IMG/VR virus record: IMGVR_UViG_3300034022_000278
Span: 1-64,000 of that record
Strand: one strand, 5' to 3'
DNA from: a virus
Length of the DNA: 64,000 bases
Of this stretch, positions 17,561-24,987 are shown piece after piece. The position numbers were made by a program, and so were the translations under genes. How positions within the stretch are numbered: the first letter of the stretch is position 1; each line of letters opens with the position of its first letter. Under the pieces are notes generated by a model. The model saw only the letters and a list, made by a program, of their open reading frames with translations, searched no databases and was not told the DNA's origin.

Positions 17561-19738
17561 TTATGGATAAAAATTGGAATTAATAGTATTGATAGGTTTC
17601 TTTTTTAAAACACCCATCTTATCCCAATAGGGATTATCCATAAAACCTTTAATATCTTCTTTAAGTTTAACGTTCTCTTTGAACATTGTAGAGTCTAACC
17701 ACATTAGCATACCTAATGCAGAAACTCTGTCAAAGTTGCCACTAGGATTCCACATTACTAATTCTGTTATCATAGCAGGAGAATATAATGTCTCGTACAC
17801 TCTTGTCTCAGATTTCTCTGAGATTCTCTCTTGCAACCAAGACTTAATCATATTTCTTGCTTCAGCATTAACTGTACCAGATGCGTTAATACCTTTAGAA
17901 GTATTAGTTCCTGCTTTATAAGTATCTGTAGATCTTAATTGATAAGGAGTATCTGCAAGTAAGTAAGTACACTTATTTTGGTCAAAGTAATTGTAAAGAC
18001 CAATAAGGTTTTTCTCGTACATTCCTATTGCATTATAGTACAACAACATCTTACGGCATACTTCGTAGAAATCTTTTGCTTCCCCTGTACGTCCTGTATA
18101 CTCGGCAACTATTTGTCGAGTAAAACGATTCAATATAATTATAGACGGCAAGGAATCAGTAGTGGATTTATCTTTATCTACAACGTCGATTCCTGCGATG
18201 TGCACTCCTCTCGGCACTACACCTTCGTCATTCTTTTGGGGTTTTACCCACAATTCTATGCAACTTCTTTTGTCGTCATTGTTATTAAGTGGAAACTTTC
18301 TAATAGGTTGTGCATCTTGCTCTGTAAAAAACTCAGGTTCGTTGGCAGAGTTAAAAGATATGTGGCCTTTAAAAGATGCTTCTGTATATTTCTTATACTT
18401 ACCTCCCTCTACTTCAGCTAGTTGTTCTTTAAGTTGTAGCGTAGGGAAGAATGCTCCTTCTAGAACTAAGAATGCTTCACTCGGAACCATTGGTCCGTTG
18501 ATAATTTCTGTTTGATATACAGTCGGGTCGGGTGATTTTTTTGCAATAGACCGTCTGTATTCTATATTTACTCTTGCTAGCGCTTCATCTGTTTCTAGAT
18601 TAGGGCCTTTCTTAAATTCATTTTGTACTAATGAGTACGGCACAAAGTATCCTATCTTTCCTCTATGCTCAAATACATCATCAAATTCTACGCAGTTATA
18701 ATCTTGTGGATTTCTAAATATACTTTCTGCATATAATGCCGCTCTACCTGATACAAGCCCACCCGTTCCTAGGGCCCATATTACAAGGTTTTTCTTAGCC
18801 TTTGCTGCTTGGATAGCTTCAATAGCTCCCCAAGATTCCTTTATATTATACATGAAACCTACCTCATCTAGTGCTACTAAGTTGGCACGAGTACCATTGG
18901 CTGCTAGTGGATTATCTTTAAAGGTTCTGTGGTATAATTTAGATTTAGAAAGTGCTGCTGTAATATATTTGTTAGACTGTAGCGACCCTGTGTAGTTTGA
19001 GAATAGCGGTGCGGGGTATTCTTCATCGCCTATGGAAAATCCCCCAGGTAATAACTCAAATGCCGTCTTTACCTTAGCTACTAATGGTTCGGTGTATTTA
19101 GTATCAATTGCACCGATGATACTTTCTGACGAAGTATATTGTTTTAATTTTCTTCTTGATAAATAATCGTCGTAGTCTGTAGCTCCATCAAATAAAAAGT
19201 TATGGGCAACTATTGCTGAAGTAGAATAAGACTTACCCGACCCCCTTGCTTGTATAGACATAAAATGCTTTGCTGCATTTTTGTATAAAGGCTTACCTAA
19301 AGATTTACCGTGGTTTCTTCTTAAGTATTCTCTTGCGGGAACGTAAGTCATTTTCTGAGATTCTGCTTCAGTAATCCTTTTAAGGATGATTGAGATTGCC
19401 TTATCTGGTCCATATCTTCTATCGCATGTATAAACCTTGTCCCCTGTGAATCCTGAAAAGCCCCGACACTCGTCATAGATAAGAAATAATTCCCAATCTA
19501 TATCGCGCAAAAACGGCAGACCAAATGCTTGTGCTACAGACGTATCGTCTTCAAATTGTATATTGTGAAAGTTGATGTAATAGTATAGAGGGCCTGGCAT
19601 CCACTTGCCCCCGACCCAATAACCTTCTATGCACTTACGCTTTTCTTCTTTCCAAAAAGCAATACGTTCATAGTATTCTAATTCAGGATGATAATTAGGA
19701 ATATCTTTAAGTCTAAAATTAGAATTTTCTATTATCAT
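17561..19738 (-). CDS. terL: Terminase large subunit, 725 aa
   Basis: This is the packaging motor ATPase and headful nuclease. Walker A is ARGSGKS (about residues 164-170). Walker B is LVALDEVGF with D291/E292. The C-terminal RNase H-like nuclease begins at HIAGIDVVDKD with the first metal ligand at about D518. The length is typical for crAss-like TerL. The start ATG at 19738 overlaps the stop of the upstream 173-aa gene by 4 bases, so the two are coupled. Plus-strand frames in this stretch are shadows. Confidence 0.95.
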   Translation of the reverse strand: MIIENSNFRLKDIPNYHPELEYYERIAFWKEEKRKCIEGYWVGGKWMPGPLYYYINFHNIQFEDDTSVAQAFGLPFLRDIDWELFLIYDECRGFSGFTGDKVYTCDRRYGPDKAISIILKRITEAESQKMTYVPAREYLRRNHGKSLGKPLYKNAAKHFMSIQARGSGKSYSTSAIVAHNFLFDGATDYDDYLSRRKLKQYTSSESIIGAIDTKYTEPLVAKVKTAFELLPGGFSIGDEEYPAPLFSNYTGSLQSNKYITAALSKSKLYHRTFKDNPLAANGTRANLVALDEVGFMYNIKESWGAIEAIQAAKAKKNLVIWALGTGGLVSGRAALYAESIFRNPQDYNCVEFDDVFEHRGKIGYFVPYSLVQNEFKKGPNLETDEALARVNIEYRRSIAKKSPDPTVYQTEIINGPMVPSEAFLVLEGAFFPTLQLKEQLAEVEGGKYKKYTEASFKGHISFNSANEPEFFTEQDAQPIRKFPLNNNDDKRSCIELWVKPQKNDEGVVPRGVHIAGIDVVDKDKSTTDSLPSIIILNRFTRQIVAEYTGRTGEAKDFYEVCRKMLLYYNAIGMYEKNLIGLYNYFDQNKCTYLLADTPYQLRSTDTYKAGTNTSKGINASGTVNAEARNMIKSWLQERISEKSETRVYETLYSPAMITELVMWNPSGNFDRVSALGMLMWLDSTMFKENVKLKEDIKGFMDNPYWDKMGVLKKKPINTINSNFYP

Positions 19739-20256
19739 ATTTCTCCGCTATCTGATAGTGATGCAATAGACTTACCTTTTTTGGTAGTCTTCTCTTCTTC
19801 GTAATCTCTCTTAATTTTCTTATAATCCTCAAACATCTTAGGCGTGTTGCTCAACATCTTATCTAGTTTAACTAACTCGTCAGTGTCCCCTGCTTGAATA
19901 GCGTTTCTATAGAGATCCTTTAGGGAATTATCTCTGAGCACCATTATCTCACTCCAGTTTACTAATGATTTCTCTGCATCAGATAGTACTAGGTTCTTAA
20001 ATACGTCTATGATACTTTGTATGCTATCCCATTTAAATTTAGGGATTTTTATAAAGTCCTTAGATAATACTTCTAATTTATTTGGATAATGAAAGAATTT
20101 AGACTCAGGATTAAAAGCATAATTAACAGCCCACATTACTCTTGAGCTTTCTTCTTTGCCTTTAGATTTATCTTTATTATAAAACTGAGAAAACTCAGTC
20201 AGTAATAAATACTCTGAGTTTACTTCCCAATAATTATTATCATGAGCCGCTTTCAT
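19735..20256 (-). CDS. Candidate small terminase subunit, 173 aa
   Basis: An all-alpha, highly charged protein ending in a Lys/Glu-rich helix (KIKRDYEEEKTTKKGKS). It overlaps the large terminase start by 4 bases. Size, helical character and position match a DNA-recognising small terminase. No clear helix-turn-helix can be pointed to by eye, so a different packaging accessory role remains possible. Confidence 0.5.
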   Translation of the reverse strand: MKAAHDNNYWEVNSEYLLLTEFSQFYNKDKSKGKEESSRVMWAVNYAFNPESKFFHYPNKLEVLSKDFIKIPKFKWDSIQSIIDVFKNLVLSDAEKSLVNWSEIMVLRDNSLKDLYRNAIQAGDTDELVKLDKMLSNTPKMFEDYKKIKRDYEEEKTTKKGKSIASLSDSGEI

Positions 20257-20437
20257 CCTTAATCTTTTTTAGCTTATTCCACAATTCTCCCATAGGAAGT
20301 GTGCAGGTAAACTGCATACCATTGCTGTAAATTGTTGAGGTTCCTATTTCTGACCCTTGTCCTATTGCTGTAATATCGTAGAAAGTCACAGGCGCAATAG
20401 TTTTATCTTCTTTAATTATTTCAAATGTTATGTTCAT
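20240..20437 (-). CDS. Small beta-rich protein, 65 aa
   Basis: The gene overlaps both neighbours (17 bases with the downstream gene and 17 with the upstream gene), indicating a compressed operon. The product (MNITFEIIKEDKTIAPVTFY...) alternates short strands with a central Gly/Ser loop. No family recognised. It may be a small packaging or DNA-binding accessory. Confidence 0.6.
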   Translation of the reverse strand: MNITFEIIKEDKTIAPVTFYDITAIGQGSEIGTSTIYSNGMQFTCTLPMGELWNKLKKIKDESGS

Positions 20438-20690
20438 CTTTTTCTATTTTTAAATTTAAACAATGATTAGCATGTCTTATCTTTCTTTGATTAGGAATAA
20501 ATTTACCAAAATTATCTATATGGATTACTGGAAACTTTTCTTTATCATAAAGCTCGTCGCTCTTCTTGTCTATGTCGGCAATCACTTCAGCAATCTTACC
20601 ACCAAGTAAATTCCAAACTTCTTCTGCTTGTCCTATCTTTACTCCGTGGCGCATTGCTACTTCTAACAGTAATCTACGTTGTTCAATCAT
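20421..20690 (-). CDS. Possible HU/IHF-like small DNA-binding protein, 89 aa
   Basis: An N-terminal helical pair (EVAMRHGVKIGQAEEVWNLL) is followed by a beta segment with HIDNFGKFIPNQRKI, which resembles the FGxF strand-turn of HU/IHF proteins. crAss-like phages commonly carry IHF-like genes near their structural block. The DNA-intercalating Pro of HU is not recognisable, so the resemblance may be superficial. It overlaps the upstream 205-aa gene by 8 bases. Confidence 0.4.
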   Translation of the reverse strand: MIEQRRLLLEVAMRHGVKIGQAEEVWNLLGGKIAEVIADIDKKSDELYDKEKFPVIHIDNFGKFIPNQRKIRHANHCLNLKIEKDEHNI

Positions 20691-21300
20691 TAGGCGGTGC
20701 TATACTAAAATCAAAAGTTTCTTCCTCTAATACGGGGGCCTTAGAAGCATCAATGTCGTATTCAGAATTGACAACTGCTTTAGCATACTCCATTGCAGGG
20801 TCTTTTATATCTGCTCCCCAAATTGATTCTTCTACAAACTTTTGCTCCTCCTCGTTCTTATCCATAATAGCTTCATCTAATTCCTCTGTAAACTTCTTAG
20901 TAGTTGGAGGAATAGTAGTCATGATAAGATTTACTTCAAATTGGAATCCATCTTGGTCAGGCTTAAATTGCAGTTGTGGATGAATCATATTTTGATCATT
21001 TAATAACTGCGTGCCCATGAAAGATTTCTTAGTGCTCTTAAGTCTAGACAGGATAACATTAAATTGTTTCTCCTCTATGTTTAATACATCCCTAATTTCT
21101 TTACGCATATCAGTAGACAGAATAAACTTAGCTCTCTTATTGGGAGGAAGTGCTTCATACTCATTATTCAATTTAATGAGCTCTGCTAATACGTCCCTCT
21201 CTTGTGGCGTAAGATTGAGCATAAAATTCATAAAGGCTAGAATCTGGCGATATATCTTTCCTTCGTTAGTAGGAAGGGATATTACTTTTCTTTGCTTCAT
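20683..21300 (-). CDS. Predicted helix-turn-helix regulator, 205 aa
   Basis: The N-terminal half carries a helical region (FMNFMLNLTPQERDVLAELI, then DVLNIEEKQFNVILSRLKS) with the layout of a winged-helix or sigma-4-like domain, likely contacting DNA. The C-terminal half is acidic and probably disordered (PVLEEETFDFSIAPPND). It lies at the promoter-proximal end of the packaging operon. A role as a late-gene regulator or packaging accessory is inferred. Confidence 0.5.
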   Translation of the reverse strand: MKQRKVISLPTNEGKIYRQILAFMNFMLNLTPQERDVLAELIKLNNEYEALPPNKRAKFILSTDMRKEIRDVLNIEEKQFNVILSRLKSTKKSFMGTQLLNDQNMIHPQLQFKPDQDGFQFEVNLIMTTIPPTTKKFTEELDEAIMDKNEEEQKFVEESIWGADIKDPAMEYAKAVVNSEYDIDASKAPVLEEETFDFSIAPPND

Positions 21301-21649
21301 CGATAATTACTTTTTGTAAATCTACGTCTGTTGCTAGCATCTTAGCTACTTCATACCATGTGATTAATGCGCCTTGTGCTAGAGAGCCTAGTACATCTAG
21401 GATAACATGGTACTCCATATTCTTAGCATCTATGTTATCAGGTCGTAAGTATTTAAACTGCTGTATAGTTCTCTCACTGTACCCTGCTTCCTTAACAATG
21501 ATATCTACTGCCCAAGCATTTTCATTATCCTTCATAGGATAAGATGTGTACTTAAACTGCAGACCATCTGCTAAACATTTTTCTGTTGCTGTTAAAAAGC
21601 AAGTAGCTAGTACTGTCTTAATCTGCTTTAAATTCTCCGTTGTGCTCAT
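21266..21649 (-). CDS. Unknown protein in the packaging/regulator cluster, 127 aa
   Basis: A helical protein (MSTTENLKQIKTVLATCFLT...) with a central motif (GYSERTIQQFKYLRPDN) that could be a short DNA-contacting helix pair. It overlaps its neighbours by 35 and 32 bases in different frames. The length of both overlaps and their coding quality suggest the arrangement is real. Function unknown. Confidence 0.55.
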   Translation of the reverse strand: MSTTENLKQIKTVLATCFLTATEKCLADGLQFKYTSYPMKDNENAWAVDIIVKEAGYSERTIQQFKYLRPDNIDAKNMEYHVILDVLGSLAQGALITWYEVAKMLATDVDLQKVIIDEAKKSNIPSY

Positions 21650-21824
21650 CGTTAATATTAATTTGTAAAATAAATTTAGTAGGGCCTATGTCGTTGCTGA
21701 TGCAAAAGGAAGCTTCAAATACTTTGTTATGCTTTAAGCAGAACTCTATAAAATCTTCTTCCAAGGCCTCTTCTCTTTTAAATAATCCTTGTAAATCACC
21801 AGATATAAATTCTCCAATTCTCAC
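21618..21824 (-). CDS. Small acidic protein, 68 aa
   Basis: A mixed alpha/beta product (MRIGEFISGDLQGLFKREE...) fills the gap between the RepL-like gene (10 bases away) and the 127-aa gene. No family recognised. A plus-strand frame over the same bases is its shadow. Confidence 0.5.
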   Translation of the reverse strand: MRIGEFISGDLQGLFKREEALEEDFIEFCLKHNKVFEASFCISNDIGPTKFILQININDEHNGEFKAD

Positions 21825-21834
21825 CCCAGTAACC

Positions 21835-22140
21835 TTACAATGAAAAGATTTCTAGATTTAATCTATATCTTCCCCTTGTTTCTGCTGTCCGTATTAAGTC
21901 CCGCTCTTTTAGAGAAGCTAAATGCTTATCCAAAGTGGGAGGAGATATTCCTAACTTATTCATGATGGCAAGTTTATTTTGTTTATCTGCGTACCATAGA
22001 TTCTTTTCAAAATCTAATTGACGCATGATATAGAATAATACATGGAAGGTTCTATCGTTTGATTTTAATAATACGCTTTCCTTTGTATCTAAATACACTG
22101 CTACCATTTTTCTATTTTTATTATCTCTGTACTTATACAT
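21835..22140 (-). CDS. RepL-like winged helix-turn-helix protein, about 101 aa
   Basis: The domain runs MVAVYLDTKESVLLKSNDR, a helix (FHVLFYIMRQL), then the recognition unit (LGISPPTLDKHLASLKERD) and a basic wing (TAETRGRYRLN). This is the RepL/MarR-like winged helix found in plasmid replication proteins and phage regulators. I chose ATG 22140 over the more distal ATG 22167; a start at 22107 (MVAVYLD) is also possible, because a TATATTTG element ends 2 bases before the 22140 ATG. It lies just downstream of a palindromic site that it may bind. Confidence 0.65.
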   Translation of the reverse strand: MYKYRDNKNRKMVAVYLDTKESVLLKSNDRTFHVLFYIMRQLDFEKNLWYADKQNKLAIMNKLGISPPTLDKHLASLKERDLIRTAETRGRYRLNLEIFSL

Positions 22141-22142
22141 TG

Positions 22143-22150
22143 CAAATATA
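22143..22150 (-). promoter_or_regulatory. Bacteroidota-type -7 promoter element
   Basis: The minus strand reads TATATTTG, a match to the Bacteroidota TAnnTTTG -7 element, just upstream of the winged-helix gene. A TTTG lies 14 bases further upstream, shorter than the usual spacing, so the -33 box is doubtful. If used, the transcript would be leaderless or would favour the internal start at 22107. Confidence 0.4.
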
Positions 22151-22157
22151 CATAATT

Positions 22158-22227
22158 GATAGTACAAATATCATAATAATATAGATACTATCCAAATTTG
22201 ATAGTATAAATATACAAATAAGATAGT
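22158..22227. promoter_or_regulatory. Putative operator: palindrome and GATAGT half-sites
   Basis: A perfect inverted repeat, ATACTATC-CAAATTT-GATAGTAT, lies at 22185-22207. Further GATAGT half-sites lie at 22158-22163 and 22222-22227. All sit in the short gap between the RepL-like regulator and the exonuclease gene, overlapping the putative promoter. The arrangement fits an autoregulated operator; the winged-helix product is the obvious candidate ligand. Confidence 0.5.
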
Positions 22228-23030
22228 TAAATTATTGGATTTAGTATTTGGTGCTCTATCATTTTGAGGTACGTGCGGTTACTTACAGGGTAATTAGTTT
22301 GGCATTTGTGCTCTTTACATTGCAAGTAATATCTTCTTACTCCCATTGCAGTAGTGTAGCATTTAGTAACCCTTGGGTGTAGACTTCCACATTCTGGGCA
22401 AGCAAAGTTATCATTGCCGTAAAGTTTGCCGTAGTTAAACTGTGTCTTAGCGTAAGGTCTTAATTTTTGATACACTCGCTCTAAAAGTCTAACATCCTCA
22501 TCGCAGTATTTAACCATATCGTTAAGTGCATCTTCAGATTTCTCTTGGCATATTCTGTCCCACAATGTGTAATCAGTAGATATCTTCTGTCCTACTCCTA
22601 AGTATTTTCCTAGTTCATCTAGTTTATTAGAAGCAAAACTAAATTGTGACTTAGCTATTTTAAGAGTATCTATAGTTTCATATCTAGGGTTCATGTGTAG
22701 CCCGTGGAGGATGGCTCTTGTGCGTAACCATTTTAAATCAAATCTATCTCCGTTATGTGCTACTATTTGATTGGCTTTATTAAGCTCCTTGACAAAGTCC
22801 TGTATTAGAGTTTTGTCACACTGAGCATCATCCCATCTAAGATTATGAACTTCTTCCTCACCTTCCCACTTCCATGATATGCAGATTACAGAAGGGTACT
22901 TAATAATCTGATGTGGTTGGATAGAAAGATTATATCCTAATCTCCAAGCACTAACTATGAAATAAGAAACCTCTATATCATAGAACATTCTCTTTCTAAC
23001 GCTTTTAGTTTTACTTTTATTTTTGCTCAT
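22227..23030 (-). CDS. DEDD-type 3'-5' exonuclease with C-terminal zinc ribbon, 267 aa
   Basis: An RNase H-like exonuclease (DnaQ/YprB type). Motif I is YDIEVS (about residues 17-22), motif II is VAHNGDRFDLKWL, and motif III is MVKYCDEDVRLLERV with the final Asp. A C-terminal zinc ribbon follows (CPECGSLHPRVTKC, then YYLQCKEHKC), probably for nucleic acid binding. It is separate from the exonuclease domain of the phage polymerase. It is the first gene of the leftward block, beside the regulator, so it is probably expressed before the structural genes. Confidence 0.85.
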   Translation of the reverse strand: MSKNKSKTKSVRKRMFYDIEVSYFIVSAWRLGYNLSIQPHQIIKYPSVICISWKWEGEEEVHNLRWDDAQCDKTLIQDFVKELNKANQIVAHNGDRFDLKWLRTRAILHGLHMNPRYETIDTLKIAKSQFSFASNKLDELGKYLGVGQKISTDYTLWDRICQEKSEDALNDMVKYCDEDVRLLERVYQKLRPYAKTQFNYGKLYGNDNFACPECGSLHPRVTKCYTTAMGVRRYYLQCKEHKCQTNYPVSNRTYLKMIEHQILNPII

Positions 23031-23428
23031 ACTGTGCTTGTTTTTAACTTGTTCGTAAAGTTATGTAATAATTCAATATGATGAAGGAATAGTAGGCTAA
23101 TAATAATGTAAATATTATTAGGAATTTTGAATTATTATAGTTATGGGACGTACTATCATGTAAGTGGTAGTCCAACTATCAGTGCTTGTTAGGTTATTAC
23201 TATCACTCTGATGGTAGTAAGAGCCTACCAATTATGGTAGTAGAAAATTGTAACTAATTGTTATATAGTATTTTATGATTTTAGACTAATGTATAGGTAA
23301 ACCTACACAGTAGGTGCACTTGTACGAATGTATAAATGTAGCGCTGTTTAGCCACTTACCTTTAGATTATTTATAATTTTTTTTTTATATTTTTTTTGAT
23401 GCCATCAGTATATTATTATTGGGTGTGT

Positions 23429-23485
23429 GGTATCGGGAGTGGTTATTATTTATTTAGGATTGCTGTATGGTATCGCAAGTGGTTA
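23429..23485. repeat. Direct repeat GGTATCGSRAGTGGTTA, 40-base period
   Basis: Two copies of a 17-base sequence (GGTATCGGGAGTGGTTA at 23429-23445 and GGTATCGCAAGTGGTTA at 23469-23485) start exactly 40 bases apart, close to four helical turns. They sit upstream of the GC-rich ORF and a possible TAAATTTG -7 element at 23509-23516, as expected for paired activator or repressor sites. Confidence 0.5.
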
Positions 23486-23519
23486 CCACCTTAAACCAGA
23501 ACCCCTACTAAATTTGGGC

Positions 23520-23534
23520 GGGGGAAACACCCCC
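23520..23534 (+). promoter_or_regulatory. G5/C5 leader hairpin
   Basis: GGGGG, a 5-base loop (AAACA) and CCCCC form a strong short hairpin just after the TAAATTTG element and 24 bases before the ATG of the 107-aa ORF. It would lie at or near the 5' end of the transcript, where it could protect the RNA or control translation. Confidence 0.45.
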
Positions 23535-23557
23535 CCTATAACTCGTAACTCATAAAA

Positions 23558-23881
23558 ATGTCAACTATGAAATTAAATTTAGCAATTCTCGGTAACCTTG
23601 TTAAGGTATACGGAGCGCCATTATACGGAGCGACATCCGTTGAAGACGCAGGTACTATTGGTGCTAGCGAATACACGGTTATCGACAACAATACACTTAT
23701 GGTGATTGCAGACGGTAACACGATGTATTTCCCTATTCGACGTAGCGTTGTCGATGCGGGATTCACGGATGACCGTGTGTTCACAATCGGCATCTTCGAG
23801 GCCGAGCGTGACGCAAGCGGGGAGCGTGACGGCATTGCTTGGTCAGTGACCAAGGGTGCACGCAAGGTATTTGCGTATTAA
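23558..23881 (+). CDS. GC-rich orphan protein, 107 aa
   Basis: The product (MSTMKLNLAILGNLVKVYG...) is Gly/Val/Asp-rich with predicted beta structure and no recognised domain. Its base composition is by eye near half G+C, with CGT, GGC and GAC codons, unlike every neighbour. The start follows an A-rich leader (ATAAAA). Hairpins bracket the gene (23520-23534 and 23880-23908). A minus-strand frame over the same bases also stays open; I favour the plus strand because of the leader, hairpins and gene direction. It was probably acquired from another source. Confidence 0.6.
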   Translation: MSTMKLNLAILGNLVKVYGAPLYGATSVEDAGTIGASEYTVIDNNTLMVIADGNTMYFPIRRSVVDAGFTDDRVFTIGIFEAERDASGERDGIAWSVTKGARKVFAY

Positions 23882-23908
23882 GGAACGGGTGCGCAAGCAC
23901 CTTTCCTT
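23880..23908 (+). terminator. Hairpin with GCAA tetraloop ending the GC-rich gene
   Basis: GGTGC-GCAA-GCACC (23888-23901), capped by a stable GNRA tetraloop, is extended by AAGGAA/TTCCTT across a small internal loop. It starts at the stop codon of the 107-aa ORF. The following bases have only a weak T tract, so it may be an RNA 3'-end protecting stem as much as a terminator. Confidence 0.6.
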
Positions 23909-24064
23909 TATGCCTTAAACTTGTCATAGAACCATCGTCGAGCACTACGTGAGTGTGCTTGTTTAGTTACTTAACTCATTAATACTCAGAGATATGTGTG
24001 TAGTTAATGGTGTGGTTACTAAGCCATCATGGCTAAGAAACCCTAACTCTTAAAGAGTTGATAT

Positions 24065-24090
24065 GCCATATCCTTTAATAAGGGTATGGC
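24065..24090 (+). ncRNA. 11-bp hairpin in the non-coding array
   Basis: GCCATATCCTT, loop TAAT, then AAGGGTATGGC gives an 11-bp stem with one G-U pair, followed by TTAATTTAATT. The preceding 170 bases hold smaller hairpins (AACTCT-TAA-AGAGTT near 24044) and no ORF. It could end an upstream transcript or be part of a larger folded RNA. Confidence 0.5.
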
Positions 24091-24096
24091 TTAATT

Positions 24097-24179
24097 TAAT
24101 TAATTGTAGTAGAATAGTAAGTCCATTAAGTTGGTGATACACCAGCAACATTATGTTGTGTAACTACTACAATTAATTA
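24097..24179 (+). ncRNA. Structured RNA element closed by a 16-bp perfect stem
   Basis: TAATTAATTGTAGTAG (24097-24112) pairs perfectly with 24164-24179 around a 51-base interior. The interior can form GGTG-ATA-CACC and further short stems. No ORF lies inside. A perfect 16-bp closing helix in AT-rich intergenic DNA is unlikely by chance. The stem start (TTGTAGTA) resembles that of the elements at 24562 and 24667, suggesting a related set. Confidence 0.6.
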
Positions 24180-24301
24180 CTCTCATCCAAGCAGGAGAAG
24201 TTCTTCCACTTAGAGAAGAATATGACAAGCACTTTGAAATAGTAAGTGCCAAGGGTTGCAACCTTGTGAGAGTACTATTTATTAACATTTAAATTAAAGA
24301 A

Positions 24302-24511
24302 ATGTATTCACAGAAAAATATTACGAATCAAAGGTTCACTGTAAGATTTTGTGCTGTTGCAAATTATTTAGGATTTAAAAAGATTGGATCTTTTGAAAAA
24401 CTCCTTAATCAAATGCAGCCAAACAATAAAATTACATTTGGACCTAGTCATGTCCGAGTATGTAGATTACTCGCAGAAATAAATGACTTTAAAAAATATG
24501 AAGCTGAATAA
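24302..24511 (+). CDS. Small basic protein, 69 aa
   Basis: A Lys/Asn-rich alpha/beta product (MYSQKNITNQRFTVRFCAVA...). FLGFKK-like and SFEKLLNQMQ helices give it a weak resemblance to small nucleic-acid-binding proteins. An A-rich leader (TTAAAGAA) precedes the ATG. It is flanked on both sides by structured non-coding RNA elements. Function unknown. Confidence 0.55.
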   Translation: MYSQKNITNQRFTVRFCAVANYLGFKKIGSFEKLLNQMQPNNKITFGPSHVRVCRLLAEINDFKKYEAE

Positions 24512-24561
24512 TAGTAAGCTTCATATTTGTAATGCACCATTCTCACTTCCCAAAGAATGAG

Positions 24562-24645
24562 CAGTTGTAATCTAAGTAAGACAGATAGCCTAGGAGTGAT
24601 GCCTAGTGAAACCCTGATAGTTCAAACGTAGAGAGATTACAACTG
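24562..24645 (+). ncRNA. Structured RNA element closed by a 12-bp perfect stem
   Basis: CAGTTGTAATCT (24562-24573) pairs perfectly with AGATTACAACTG (24634-24645). The 60-base interior has a CTAGG/CCTAG hairpin and ends with GTAGAG before the closing strand. It lies just upstream of another long-stem element whose 5' arm also begins ACAGTTGTA. No ORF is inside. Confidence 0.6.
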
Positions 24646-24666
24646 AGTGCAGAGGGGTAATACATT

Positions 24667-24803
24667 ACAGTTGTAGTAAACTATGGGTTGAAATGTCCTG
24701 GGTAGGTAAGTAGTACATGGCACATTATAGCTGTGTTGCATATATCCTTTTTATAAGGCTCAGTCCCAAAATGTGCTATATAATACTAGTTTACTGCAAC
24801 TGT
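24667..24803 (+). ncRNA. Structured RNA element closed by a 17-bp stem, 137 nt
   Basis: ACAGTTGTAGTAAACTA (24667-24683) pairs with 24787-24803 over 17 bp with a single G-U wobble. Inside, GCACATT (24720-24726) pairs with AATGTGC (24770-24776), enclosing a CCTT/AAGG hairpin. The 3' arm runs into TTTTG. The nested helices and a wobble rather than a mismatch favour a folded RNA over a DNA palindrome. Confidence 0.62.
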
Positions 24804-24840
24804 TTTGTATTTATTTAACTTATACTTAAAAATTTAATTT

Positions 24841-24987
24841 ATGATGTTTGAAGATGCACAAGATATGTTTATGTTATACAGCATATCACCTGAATTAACG
24901 TGTACTTGTGATGAAGTTCATGAATGTCAACAATGTTGGGAAGAAAGAAAAGCTGACAGAGATGTAGCTGCTATTGAACCAATTTAA
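24841..24987 (+). CDS. Small Cys-containing protein, 48 aa
   Basis: Frame MMFEDAQDMFMLYSISPELT..., then CTCDEVHECQQCW, an acidic protein with four closely spaced Cys that could bind one zinc ion. The A-rich leader (TTTAATTT) and an uninterrupted frame between structured RNAs support it. The second ATG at 24844 could be the true start. Function unknown. Confidence 0.5.
   Translation: MMFEDAQDMFMLYSISPELTCTCDEVHECQQCWEERKADRDVAAIEPI

Larger units (their letters stand above)
23031..23557. other. Divergent control region without genes
   Basis: This 527-base gap separates the leftward and rightward gene sets. It contains three ACTATC hexamers (23152, 23175, 23199), several GGTAGT motifs, a poly-T tract near 23375-23398, a 40-base-spaced direct repeat, and a G5/C5 hairpin. 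No ORF of reasonable quality is present. It probably carries the divergent promoters; no complete promoter pair can be assigned by eye. Confidence 0.55.

Noticed and set aside
17978-18515. Plus-strand frames of 147 and 117 aa inside the terminase gene
   Set aside because: Antisense shadows of a well-conserved gene, rich in Cys/Tyr/Phe with no leader.
21011-21319. Plus-strand 102-aa frame opposite the 205-aa regulator
   Set aside because: Antisense to a gene with operon overlaps; composition is Ser/Leu/Phe-rich as in other shadows.
23536-23865. Minus-strand 109-aa frame opposite the GC-rich ORF
   Set aside because: No A-rich leader, Ser/Thr/Ala-rich low-complexity translation, and the plus-strand frame has a leader and flanking hairpins. 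The open frame is expected in GC-rich DNA.
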